Below are positions 1 to 6,694 of a stretch of DNA of 64,000 bases, piece by piece. Within the stretch, counting starts at the first letter, position 1. Every line of letters starts with the position of its first letter. Origin of the DNA: Bacteroidales bacterium (GTDB lineage: Bacteria > Bacteroidota > Bacteroidia > Bacteroidales > Muribaculaceae); the NCBI GenBank assembly GCA_019416285.1, contig DXXM01000001.1:1-64000 (forward strand), written 5' to 3'. Below the pieces are notes generated by a model. That model saw only the letters and a program-made list of their open reading frames with translations, did not search any database and was not told the DNA's origin. A program made the translations under genes and the position numbers.

Positions 1-41
1 AGCCGATGTTGCTATATGTTGGTACTTCAACCTGTAGTTGA

Positions 42-212
42 GTTAATGCTTACGCAAGACCTATCTCACCGACCCCGGTTGTTTCAGGAAAAGACGCTGT
101 CCGTTTTGCCGAGCGTCTTGCCAATCCGAAGAGCGCCTCCAAAGAAGAAATCGAGCGAGCACGCCTGATATATGAAGCTGTAAAGGCCAACAATCCTGAT
201 TTTCCCTTTTGA
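42..212 (+). CDS. Antitoxin-like small ORF without a clear start codon (partial or degraded)
   Basis: An open frame of 56 codons ends in TGA at 210-212, which overlaps the ATG of the GNAT gene by one base, the arrangement of a translationally coupled antitoxin-toxin pair. The product contains ISPTPVVSGKDAVRF followed by an acidic/basic helix ending NNPDFPF. This resembles the short antitoxin-like proteins that precede toxins in Bacteroidales, as far as I recall. An in-frame stop lies at 39-41 and no ATG, GTG or TTG follows before the conserved part, so the start is non-standard, frameshifted or lost. The function is inferred from position and size only. Confidence 0.45.
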   Translation, partial: VNAYARPISPTPVVSGKDAVRFAERLANPKSASKEEIERARLIYEAVKANNPDFPF

Positions 213-751
213 TGCAACTCTCAAGATTCCATCAGTATCAAATCGGGGCTGATACGGAAATTCCGTCGTTTAAATCCAAGGATAAGGATTTGAATGAATT
301 TCTGATGTCGGATGCCAAGGAGTATCTGGCGGCAAAAATGGCTGTGACCTATATTGTGGTTGATAATACCACGGCTAAAACTGTGGCATACTATAGCTTG
401 CTGAATGATAAAGTGACTTTTGACCCTGAAAAACGTTCCTTTTGGAATCGGCTGAACCGGCGCATACCGAATAAAAAACGTCGGAAAGATTATCCTGCCG
501 TAAAAATAGGGCGTCTTGCGGTTTCGGGTGATTACGCGGGTTTAGGTATAGGACGTGAAATAGTGGATATGATTAAATTTATGTTTTCACACGGTAACCG
601 GACGGGATGCAGGTTTGTGACGGTTGACGCTTATGCCGAGGCCGTGAATTTTTATCGGAAATGCGGCTTTGAATTTCTTACGGACCGCGATCAGAGCGCT
701 CGGACACGTGCTATGTATTTTGATTTGCTTAATTTTCAGATTGCAGATTGA
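212..751 (+). CDS. GNAT-family N-acetyltransferase, probable toxin of a toxin-antitoxin pair
   Basis: This 179-residue protein has the GNAT fold signature. The strand VKIGRLAVSGDYAG is followed by the acetyl-CoA pyrophosphate loop GLGIGREIVD, and the C-terminal part VNFYRKCGFEFL is typical of the family. Size and layout match TacT/AtaT-like toxins, which acetylate the amino group of charged tRNAs; that activity is inferred, not shown. I prefer ATG 212 over TTG 209 because ATG 212 overlaps the stop of the upstream small ORF. The pair sits directly in front of rnfD, where rnfC would be expected. An ordinary small-molecule acetyltransferase is the alternative. Confidence 0.75.
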   Translation: MQLSRFHQYQIGADTEIPSFKSKDKDLNEFLMSDAKEYLAAKMAVTYIVVDNTTAKTVAYYSLLNDKVTFDPEKRSFWNRLNRRIPNKKRRKDYPAVKIGRLAVSGDYAGLGIGREIVDMIKFMFSHGNRTGCRFVTVDAYAEAVNFYRKCGFEFLTDRDQSARTRAMYFDLLNFQIAD

Positions 752-857
752 TTGTATTGGTTAAGCGGGCTTTATTTATGAATTATAGGGGCGAATAATG
801 AATTATTGAAATATTTTTCTTAATTTTGCACCGACTAATACCAATTTCAGAACTTAA
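752..857 (+). promoter_or_regulatory. Intergenic region with -7 element TAATTTTG before rnfD
   Basis: TAATTTTG at 821-828 matches the Bacteroidota -7 consensus TAnnTTTG and lies 29 bases before the rnfD ATG. No TTTG is found at the usual 19-21 base spacing; the nearest TTG is at 806-808. The element suggests rnfDGEA can be transcribed independently of anything upstream. Confidence 0.45.
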
Positions 858-1814
858 ATGAGCCAACTTATCACCATTTCTCCGTCACCCCACGCGCAAA
901 CGCCGGTAACGGTCAAGAAGCTGATGACCAACGTCATCGTGGCGCTTCTTCCAGCGGTCGCTCTTGCGCTTTACTGCTTCGGCATCGGCGCGGCCATTGT
1001 TATAGTCACAGCCATCGTCGGATGCGTCGTCACCGAATATATCATCTCGCGTTATATTCTTGGCGTGAAGCCCTCTATCGGCAATATGTCTGCAATCCTT
1101 ACCGGCCTGCTCCTGGCGCTCAACCTCCCGTCGAACCTTCCTATCTGGACTGTGCTCATCGGCTGCGTTGTCGCAATCGGCATCGGCAAGATGACATTCG
1201 GCGGCCTCGGCTGCAACATTTTCAACCCCGCGCTTGTGGGCCGTGTGTTCCTCCTGCTCTCGTTCCCCGTGCAGATGACCACCTGGCCTCTCCCGATGGA
1301 GAACCGCATGAACTATCTCGACGCCACTACCGGCGCCACCACCCTCGGACAGCTCAAGATGGACCAGATTTCGGGCGCCGACGTCGACCTGCTCACCCAG
1401 GCCCTTGGCTTCACCGGCGGTTCGATGGGTGAAATCGGAGCTATCGCGCTCCTTATCGGATTCGTCTACCTCCTCTGCACCCGCACAATCACCTGGCACA
1501 TCCCCGTCGCCATCATCGCTACAGTGGCCGTATTCTCGGCGCTCATCGGTGTTAATGTCGGCGTCCAGTTGCTCACCGGCGGTCTGATGCTCGGCGCCAT
1601 CTTCATGGCAACCGACTATGTCACCTCGCCCATGAGCCACGCAGGTATGCTTATCTACGGTGTGATGATAGGTATCATCACCGTCATCATCCGCCAGTGG
1701 GGTGCCTATCCCGAGGGCGTGTCATTCGCAATACTTATCATGAACGGCGTCACTCCGCTCATCAACCGTTATGTCAAACCCCGTAAGTTTGGAGAAGGGA
1801 GGGTAGCAGCATGA
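858..1814 (+). CDS. rnfD: Electron transport complex subunit RnfD
   Basis: RnfD is a membrane subunit of the ion-translocating ferredoxin:NAD+ oxidoreductase (Rnf). The 318-residue protein has about eight to ten hydrophobic segments between residues 20 and 300. The flavinylation motif TGAT lies at residues 158-161 in the sequence DATTGATTLG; in the family FMN is bound covalently through the final threonine. The loop GGLGCNIFNPALVGR (about 115-129) is also typical of RnfD/NqrB. Its stop overlaps the rnfG start by four bases (ATGA), so the genes are coupled. Unusually, rnfD is the first gene of the cluster: rnfB and rnfC are not upstream. Confidence 0.95.
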   Translation: MSQLITISPSPHAQTPVTVKKLMTNVIVALLPAVALALYCFGIGAAIVIVTAIVGCVVTEYIISRYILGVKPSIGNMSAILTGLLLALNLPSNLPIWTVLIGCVVAIGIGKMTFGGLGCNIFNPALVGRVFLLLSFPVQMTTWPLPMENRMNYLDATTGATTLGQLKMDQISGADVDLLTQALGFTGGSMGEIGAIALLIGFVYLLCTRTITWHIPVAIIATVAVFSALIGVNVGVQLLTGGLMLGAIFMATDYVTSPMSHAGMLIYGVMIGIITVIIRQWGAYPEGVSFAILIMNGVTPLINRYVKPRKFGEGRVAA

Positions 1815-2386
1815 AATCAACACTCGTAAACATGGTGCTCTCGCTCGGCATCATCACTGTGGTAGCCGCCGCAGCGCTTGCCGGAGTCTATACGCTGACC
1901 GAGGAACCCATCGCACAGGCCAAGGCCGAGAAGCAGAAAGCCGCAATCGGCCAGGTGCTCCCCGACATACAGTTCAACAACAATCCCGCCGATGAAGCCA
2001 CTGAAGTGACCGTCGACGGCGAGACTGTCACCGTGTTCCCCGCCCGTCAGGACGGCGAACTCGTAGGCATGGCCGTCGAGAGCCACGACACCAACGGCTT
2101 CTCCGGTCTCATCACAGTGATGTATGGCTTCAACGCCGCAGGCGACATCACCGGCTATGCCGTGATGCAGCATGCGGAGACTCCCGGTCTCGGCTCGAAG
2201 ATGGGCGAATGGTTCTGCAATCCCGCCCACAGCATCATCGGTCTCAACGCGGCCACCTCAAACCTCACGGTCAGCAAGGACGGAGGCGACGTCGACGCCA
2301 TTACTGCCGCCACAATCTCTTCGCGTGCCTTCCTGCGCGCCCTCACTCTCGCAGACCAAGCATCAAAACAATTTGCCGCCAGGTAA
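1811..2386 (+). CDS. rnfG: Electron transport complex subunit RnfG (FMN-binding)
   Basis: RnfG carries a covalent FMN on the outer face of the membrane and relays electrons in the Rnf complex. The 191-residue protein has one N-terminal membrane segment (about 7-28) and a soluble FMN_bind domain containing HAETPGLGSKM (121-131). The flavinylation site reads DAITAATISSRAF, so the core is TAAT at 165-168 rather than the usual S/T-G-A-T; the accepting threonine is kept and the glycine is replaced by alanine. The start overlaps the rnfD stop, and rnfE follows after 18 bases. Confidence 0.95.
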   Translation: MKSTLVNMVLSLGIITVVAAAALAGVYTLTEEPIAQAKAEKQKAAIGQVLPDIQFNNNPADEATEVTVDGETVTVFPARQDGELVGMAVESHDTNGFSGLITVMYGFNAAGDITGYAVMQHAETPGLGSKMGEWFCNPAHSIIGLNAATSNLTVSKDGGDVDAITAATISSRAFLRALTLADQASKQFAAR

Positions 2387-2404
2387 TAACCCCACAACCA
2401 AGCC

Positions 2405-2998
2405 ATGAACGATAAACTTAAAATACTTTTCAACGGTATTATCGCCGAAAACCCGACATTCGTGCTTATGTTGGGTATGTGTCCCACTCTTGGCACCACC
2501 GGTAGTGCCCTCAACGGCATGAGCATGGGACTCGCTACTATGGCGGTGCTCATCTGCTCCAATGTGGTGATTTCAATGATAAAGAATTTCGTTCCCTCGA
2601 AGGTGCGTATCCCCGCCTACATCGTGGTCATCGCCGCTTTCGTGTCGGTGCTCCAGCTCGTGATGGAGGCATACGTCCCCTCGCTCTACGCCACACTCGG
2701 TATCTTCATCCCGCTTATCGTGGTCAACTGTATCGTGCTCGGCCGCGCCGAGGCTTTCGCTTCGCGCCACAGTGTTGTCGACAGTTGTCTTGACGGTATA
2801 GGTATCGGTCTCGGATTCACCATCGCGCTCACACTCCTCGGCGCTGTCCGCGAATTTCTCGGCACAGGCAAGGTGTTTGACCTCACAATCTATCCCGAAC
2901 AGTTCGGTTCGCTCGTGTTCGTGCTCGCTCCCGGCGCTTTCATCGCCCTCGGCCTGCTCATCGCGCTTTTCACCAAACTCCGCGCCAAGACCAACTGA
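2405..2998 (+). CDS. rnfE: Electron transport complex subunit RnfE
   Basis: RnfE is one of two related six-helix membrane subunits of the Rnf complex (with RnfA) that form the ion path and house an iron-sulfur site. The 197-residue product begins MNDKLKILFNGIIAENPTF, which is characteristic of RnfE, and keeps the conserved LGMCPTLGTT and NCIVLGRAEAFA segments, including the two cysteines thought to bind the intramembrane cluster. It lies 18 bases after rnfG and 50 bases before rnfA in the same operon. Confidence 0.95.
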   Translation: MNDKLKILFNGIIAENPTFVLMLGMCPTLGTTGSALNGMSMGLATMAVLICSNVVISMIKNFVPSKVRIPAYIVVIAAFVSVLQLVMEAYVPSLYATLGIFIPLIVVNCIVLGRAEAFASRHSVVDSCLDGIGIGLGFTIALTLLGAVREFLGTGKVFDLTIYPEQFGSLVFVLAPGAFIALGLLIALFTKLRAKTN

Positions 2999-3048
2999 AG
3001 AGCTTACCCCGATACTTTAAATTTCATTCATAATACCTGAATCAAGTC

Positions 3049-3630
3049 ATGCTCGAATATATTTCCATCATCATAACGGCAATCTTTGTCAACAACATCG
3101 TATTTGCCCAGTTCCTCGGAATATGCCCGTTTATCGGAGTGTCGCGCAAGCTGTCGAGTGCAGTCGGCATGGGCGCCGCGGTGACATTCGTCATGTTGCT
3201 CGCCACTGCCATCACCTGGCTCCTGCAGGACCTTGTGCTGACACCCTTCGGTCTCGGCTTCATGCAGACCATTGTCTTTATCCTCGTGATTGCGGCTCTG
3301 GTACAGATGCTCGAGATTATACTCAAGAAAATCGCTCCGGTGCTCTATAGCGCCCTCGGTGTGTTCCTCCCGCTCATCACCACCAACTGCGCCGTGCTCG
3401 GTGTGGCCATCACAGTGGTGCAGAAGGGCATGAACCTCGGCGAAAGCCTCGTCTATGCGGTTGCCACCGCCATCGGCTTCACCATGGCCATCGCCATCTT
3501 CGCCGGTATCCGCGAGCAGCTCGCTCTCACCTCGGTTCCCAAGGCAATGCGCGGTGTGCCCATCGCAATGATTTGCGCCGGTCTCCTCGCCATGGCCTTC
3601 ATGGGCTTCTCCGGTATCAAGATCGGTTGA
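3049..3630 (+). CDS. rnfA: Electron transport complex subunit RnfA
   Basis: RnfA pairs with RnfE in the membrane part of the Rnf complex. The 193-residue protein has six predicted membrane helices and the conserved segments NNIVFAQFLGICPFIGVS (about 15-32) and LITTNCAVLGVA (about 104-115), each with one of the two cysteines that bracket the intramembrane iron-sulfur site. It is the last rnf gene; a DNA-repair gene starts 17 bases later and may be co-transcribed. Confidence 0.95.
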   Translation: MLEYISIIITAIFVNNIVFAQFLGICPFIGVSRKLSSAVGMGAAVTFVMLLATAITWLLQDLVLTPFGLGFMQTIVFILVIAALVQMLEIILKKIAPVLYSALGVFLPLITTNCAVLGVAITVVQKGMNLGESLVYAVATAIGFTMAIAIFAGIREQLALTSVPKAMRGVPIAMICAGLLAMAFMGFSGIKIG

Positions 3631-3646
3631 TGAAACCGCTTTCATT

Positions 3647-4183
3647 ATGAAAACAGACGGCAGCGTTATCACTGTCACGACTTATAAGGCAGGGCCTTTC
3701 AGTCTGCTCCTCGGAGAGTATGACCGAAGGCTCTGCCTTTGTTCATGGATAGGGGGAAAGGCCCACGATGCCACCATCAAGCGTGTCTGCTCCCATCTCG
3801 GCGCGGACTTGCGCGAGGGGCGCACACCGCTGCTCGACCTTGCCGCCCGTGAGCTGGATGAATATTTCAATGGAGAGCGCCGCAACTTCGACCTGCCGCT
3901 CCTGCTCTGCGGGTCAGAGTTTCAGCGACGTGTGTGGGATGCTCTGACCGAGATTCCTTTCGGCGCGACATGGTCATACGCGGAACTTGCGCGGTCGATA
4001 GGGCGCCCGACGGCAGTCCGCGCCGTGGCAAATGCCAATGGTGCGAATCCCGTGTCGATATTCGTGCCGTGTCACCGCGTAATTGGCAGTGACGGGAGTC
4101 TGACAGGGTATGGGGGTGGCCTTGATGCCAAGCGATTACTGCTTTCGACGGAATCAGTCCTCTCGCCGGAATTACCTTTGTAG
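3647..4183 (+). CDS. ogt: Methylated-DNA--protein-cysteine S-methyltransferase
   Basis: The enzyme repairs O6-methylguanine by transferring the alkyl group to its own cysteine in a suicide reaction. The 178-residue protein has the active-site motif PCHRVIG (141-147, acceptor C142), the helix-turn-helix region around IPFGATWSYAELA (103-115) and the arginine finger in RAVANANGANP. It lacks an N-terminal Ada domain, so it is a stand-alone Ogt/MGMT type. It follows rnfA by 16 bases, so it is probably read from the rnf promoter, though no functional link is known to me. Confidence 0.93.
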   Translation: MKTDGSVITVTTYKAGPFSLLLGEYDRRLCLCSWIGGKAHDATIKRVCSHLGADLREGRTPLLDLAARELDEYFNGERRNFDLPLLLCGSEFQRRVWDALTEIPFGATWSYAELARSIGRPTAVRAVANANGANPVSIFVPCHRVIGSDGSLTGYGGGLDAKRLLLSTESVLSPELPL

Positions 4184-4320
4184 CGGTCTCCATCCTTGCT
4201 CTTTTCCCGCGTCTCTTTATCTACTGCTCCGCTTCTACCGCTTTTCACGCTTCATCAGTCTCTCCGGATTTTTTAGGTCCTCTGATTATAATCATCCAAT
4301 AGTTCAATTTCATATTTCTT

Positions 4321-5244
4321 ATGCGTAAACTCAGCCTGTTTCCCCTTTGTCTCCTACTTTTAGGAGCAGTTTCCTCTGTTATGTCGTCGTGCGGCAAGAG
4401 CCGCGGAAATGAGAGAGACCTCGCCGACGAGATTTCCGCGGTAGTGAAGGATGCGCCGTGTCAGATAGGCGTGGCCGTGATAACCGACGGAGGCGATACC
4501 GTGACCGTCAACAACGATTCCGTTCATTACCCGCTGATGAGCGTGTTCAAACTCCATCAGGCAGTGGCCCTTGGGCGTCAGCTCGACCTCCGGAATACCG
4601 GTTTCGACACCCTTCTCACCGTCCGTCGTGCCGAACTCAATCCTGACACCTGGAGCCCGATGTTTCATGACTATCCTGACGAGGAATACACTGTCACACT
4701 TGACAAGATGCTCGAATATCTTCTCCTCTACAGCGACAACAATGTGAGCAACCAGCTTTTCGAGCGCCTGTGCGATGTCGCAGCTACCGACAGCGTGATC
4801 CGCTCGCTCGGAATCCCCGGGAGTTTCAATCTCACCTATACCGAGGCGGAGATGCAGGCTGACCACGACAAGGCTTACGACAATTGGAGCTCGCCTCTTG
4901 CCTGTGCCGCGCTTATAAACCGTCTTTATACCGACAGCATAATGTCGACCGACAAGCAGGCTGTGGTTCTTGACCTTCTCGGGCGCTGCGAGACGGGGCG
5001 CGAGCGTATTCCCGCAGGCTTTGCCGGAAACGACAGCGTGAAGATGGGCCACCGCACCGGAAGCGGTTACATAAATGAGAAGGGCGAGGTGGTTGCCGTC
5101 AACGACGTGGCCTATATCACTCTTCCCTCGGGCCGCTCATACGCTCTCGCGGTGCTTGTCAGGGACTATGCAGGCACGCAGGAGAGTGCCGAGAAACTCA
5201 TAGCCGCCGTTTCAGCCGCTGTCTATTCATATATGAACAAGTAA
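4321..5244 (+). CDS. Class A beta-lactamase, subclass A2-like, with lipoprotein-type signal
   Basis: This 307-residue serine beta-lactamase resembles the CfxA/CepA branch of Bacteroidales enzymes. The catalytic S-V-F-K is at 74-77, SDN at 138-140 and the omega-loop region TYTEAEM around 172-178. The third motif reads HRTGSG (244-249), so the usual lysine of KTG is arginine, as in carbenicillinases. The N-terminus is a signal ending LLLGAVSSVMSSC, with C24 a possible lipidation site, so the enzyme may be membrane-anchored in the periplasm. The acetyltransferase gene starts 11 bases downstream. The hydrolysis spectrum cannot be read from the sequence. Confidence 0.9.
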   Translation: MRKLSLFPLCLLLLGAVSSVMSSCGKSRGNERDLADEISAVVKDAPCQIGVAVITDGGDTVTVNNDSVHYPLMSVFKLHQAVALGRQLDLRNTGFDTLLTVRRAELNPDTWSPMFHDYPDEEYTVTLDKMLEYLLLYSDNNVSNQLFERLCDVAATDSVIRSLGIPGSFNLTYTEAEMQADHDKAYDNWSSPLACAALINRLYTDSIMSTDKQAVVLDLLGRCETGRERIPAGFAGNDSVKMGHRTGSGYINEKGEVVAVNDVAYITLPSGRSYALAVLVRDYAGTQESAEKLIAAVSAAVYSYMNK

Positions 5245-5255
5245 ACGGTCCCGGG

Positions 5256-5834
5256 ATGGAAATGCAGTCAGAGAAAGGGAAAATGCTCCGTGGCGAAATT
5301 TATGACGCCAACTATGACCCGGAGTTGATAAATGAACGTATTCGCTGTAAGGTTATGTGCCGTCGTTATAACGATATCCTGCCGGACCGCCTTGAGGAGC
5401 GTGCGGCGTTGCTGAGGTCGCTGCTTGGCAAAACAGGCAAGACATTCCTCGTCGAGCAGCCTTTTTATTGCGACTACGGCTACAATATCGAGATTGGCGA
5501 GAATTTCTATTCAAACGTGAATCTCGTCATACTCGACGGGGCCAAAGTGAAGTTCGGCGACAATGTGTTCGTCGCTCCAAATTGCGGATTCCATACGGCC
5601 GGCCATCCGCTCGATGTCAGCCGCCGCAACGCCGGACTTGAATATGCCCGGCCGATAACGGTGGGCGACAATGTGTGGATAGGAGCCGGAGTCAATGTGC
5701 TTCCGGGCGTGACGATAGGCGACAACTGCGTCATCGGCGCCGGTAGCGTGGTAAACAAAGATATTCCCGCCAACTCCCTCGCCGTCGGCAATCCCTGCCG
5801 CGTCATCCGCTCGCTGGAAGAGACTAACAAGTGA
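5256..5834 (+). CDS. maa: Sugar O-acetyltransferase of the maltose/galactoside type
   Basis: The 192-residue protein has an N-terminal maltose-acetyltransferase helix pair (about 7-60, MLRGEIYDANYDPEL) followed by a left-handed beta helix of hexapeptide repeats (about 70-185). The active-site region FHTAGHPLD and the acetyl-CoA-binding end VIGAGSVVNKDIPANSLAVGNPCRVIR are clear. It transfers acetyl groups to sugars; the natural acceptor is unknown. ATG 5256 and ATG 5262 are both possible starts. It lies 11 bases after the beta-lactamase gene and is probably co-transcribed. Confidence 0.9.
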   Translation: MEMQSEKGKMLRGEIYDANYDPELINERIRCKVMCRRYNDILPDRLEERAALLRSLLGKTGKTFLVEQPFYCDYGYNIEIGENFYSNVNLVILDGAKVKFGDNVFVAPNCGFHTAGHPLDVSRRNAGLEYARPITVGDNVWIGAGVNVLPGVTIGDNCVIGAGSVVNKDIPANSLAVGNPCRVIRSLEETNK

Positions 5835-5888
5835 AAATGGAGGCAACGGTGCGATATTTCCGGATAAATTAATGCGATATGTCGCCTG

Positions 5889-6239
5889 TCACGAGACTGT
5901 CAGACGGTGTTCGAGCTCATTTGTGACAGCCCGGGCGATAAATTCGTTTATAGTGGTGCCCGTGGCCTCAGCGGTGGCTGCTACACGGCTGTGGAGATCA
6001 GACGTCATGCGCACGATAAATTTGCCGCTGTAAGGTTTAGCCGGAGTGATTCCGCGCTCCTTGCAACTTTCAAGATATTCGTCGACAGCGTCATGGAAAT
6101 CTTCGCGTATTTCATCAACGGTTGTCCCTTCGTATGAAATTAATGTGCCGTGCAATCCCTGAACTTTACCGAAAAGGCAGTCATCTTCTTCGCTGAACTC
6201 CACGGAACCGGTATAACCTTTATATTTCATGTATCCCAT
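5889..6239 (-). CDS. hicB: HicB-type antitoxin with ribbon-helix-helix domain
   Basis: HicB neutralises the HicA mRNA interferase and represses the operon. The N-terminal part MKYKGYTGSVEFSEEDDCLFG is the degenerate RNase-H-like HicB fold, and the C-terminal part, from PYSGKFIVRM to NEFIARAVTNEL, is a ribbon-helix-helix DNA-binding domain. Start choice: TTG 6245, ATG 6239 and ATG 6230 are in frame; homologues usually begin MKYKGY, which favours 6230. The gene begins at or within a few bases of the hicA stop, so translation is coupled. It converges on the acetyltransferase gene. Confidence 0.93.
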   Translation of the reverse strand: MGYMKYKGYTGSVEFSEEDDCLFGKVQGLHGTLISYEGTTVDEIREDFHDAVDEYLESCKERGITPAKPYSGKFIVRMTSDLHSRVAATAEATGTTINEFIARAVTNELEHRLTVS

Positions 6240-6241
6240 AC

Positions 6242-6493
6242 TCAAATAAGTTGTAATGTTTTCAATGTCTCGATGATTTGTCTAACCTGATAGGGTTTCA
6301 TTTCGCCGGATGGATGCGGTTTATGCAGCAAGATTGTATCTTTACCTCTCACAAACTCTACCCGTGACCCTGAAGTCTTACCTTTGTTTCTGTCCTCGAA
6401 ACCGAGAGCACAAAGCAGTGTTCTGGCTTCGTTGTAGGTAAAATCCTTCGGCCGTGACAAAAGGCGCTCTATCAGTTTTTCTTTTTTACTCAT
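6242..6493 (-). CDS. hicA: HicA-type toxin, mRNA interferase
   Basis: HicA is a small double-stranded-RNA-binding-fold toxin that cleaves mRNA. The 83-residue product contains the family features: GSRVEFVRG, then TILLHKPHPSGEMKPYQVRQI with the catalytic histidine in the HKPHPSG segment. The length is typical. It is the first gene of hicAB, read from the promoter at 6511-6541. Toxin activity is inferred from the family. Confidence 0.93.
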   Translation of the reverse strand: MSKKEKLIERLLSRPKDFTYNEARTLLCALGFEDRNKGKTSGSRVEFVRGKDTILLHKPHPSGEMKPYQVRQIIETLKTLQLI

Positions 6494-6510
6494 ATTTGGT
6501 ATTCTTGTAG

Positions 6511-6541
6511 CAAAGATACTAAATATAGTATCAATAACAAA
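6511..6541 (-). promoter_or_regulatory. hicAB promoter with overlapping palindromic operator
   Basis: Read on the minus strand, TTTG (6541-6538), a 19-base spacer and TATCTTTG (6518-6511) match the Bacteroidota promoter consensus exactly. A perfect inverted repeat GATACTA-AATA-TAGTATC at 6515-6532 covers the -7 element and part of the spacer. It is placed to let HicB, through its ribbon-helix-helix domain, block RNA polymerase. Confidence 0.8.
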
Positions 6542-6602
6542 ATTTTAAATCGGAAAGTTTATGGATGGCAGATAGACCGGGATGGAATTTTTATGTCAGA
6601 TA

Positions 6603-6642
6603 AACCACAGAGGCCGCCGGGTTTACGGTGGCCTCTGTGGTT
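6603..6642. terminator. Bidirectional-type hairpin downstream of nhaD
   Basis: Perfect 13-base arms AACCACAGAGGCC (6603-6615) and GGCCTCTGTGGTT (6630-6642) form a stable stem, extended by inner G-C pairs. It lies 52 bases past the nhaD stop and probably ends that transcript. The T-tract is weak. Confidence 0.7.
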
Positions 6643-6694
6643 ATTTGGTTGCGGGGATGTAAAGTGCTGAATTTGCAGGGAGGGAGTGGAGGAA

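Noticed and set aside
885..1640. 251-residue frame on the minus strand
   Set aside because: It lies opposite rnfD in a GC-rich gene and has a low-complexity composition without family resemblance; rnfD is unambiguous.
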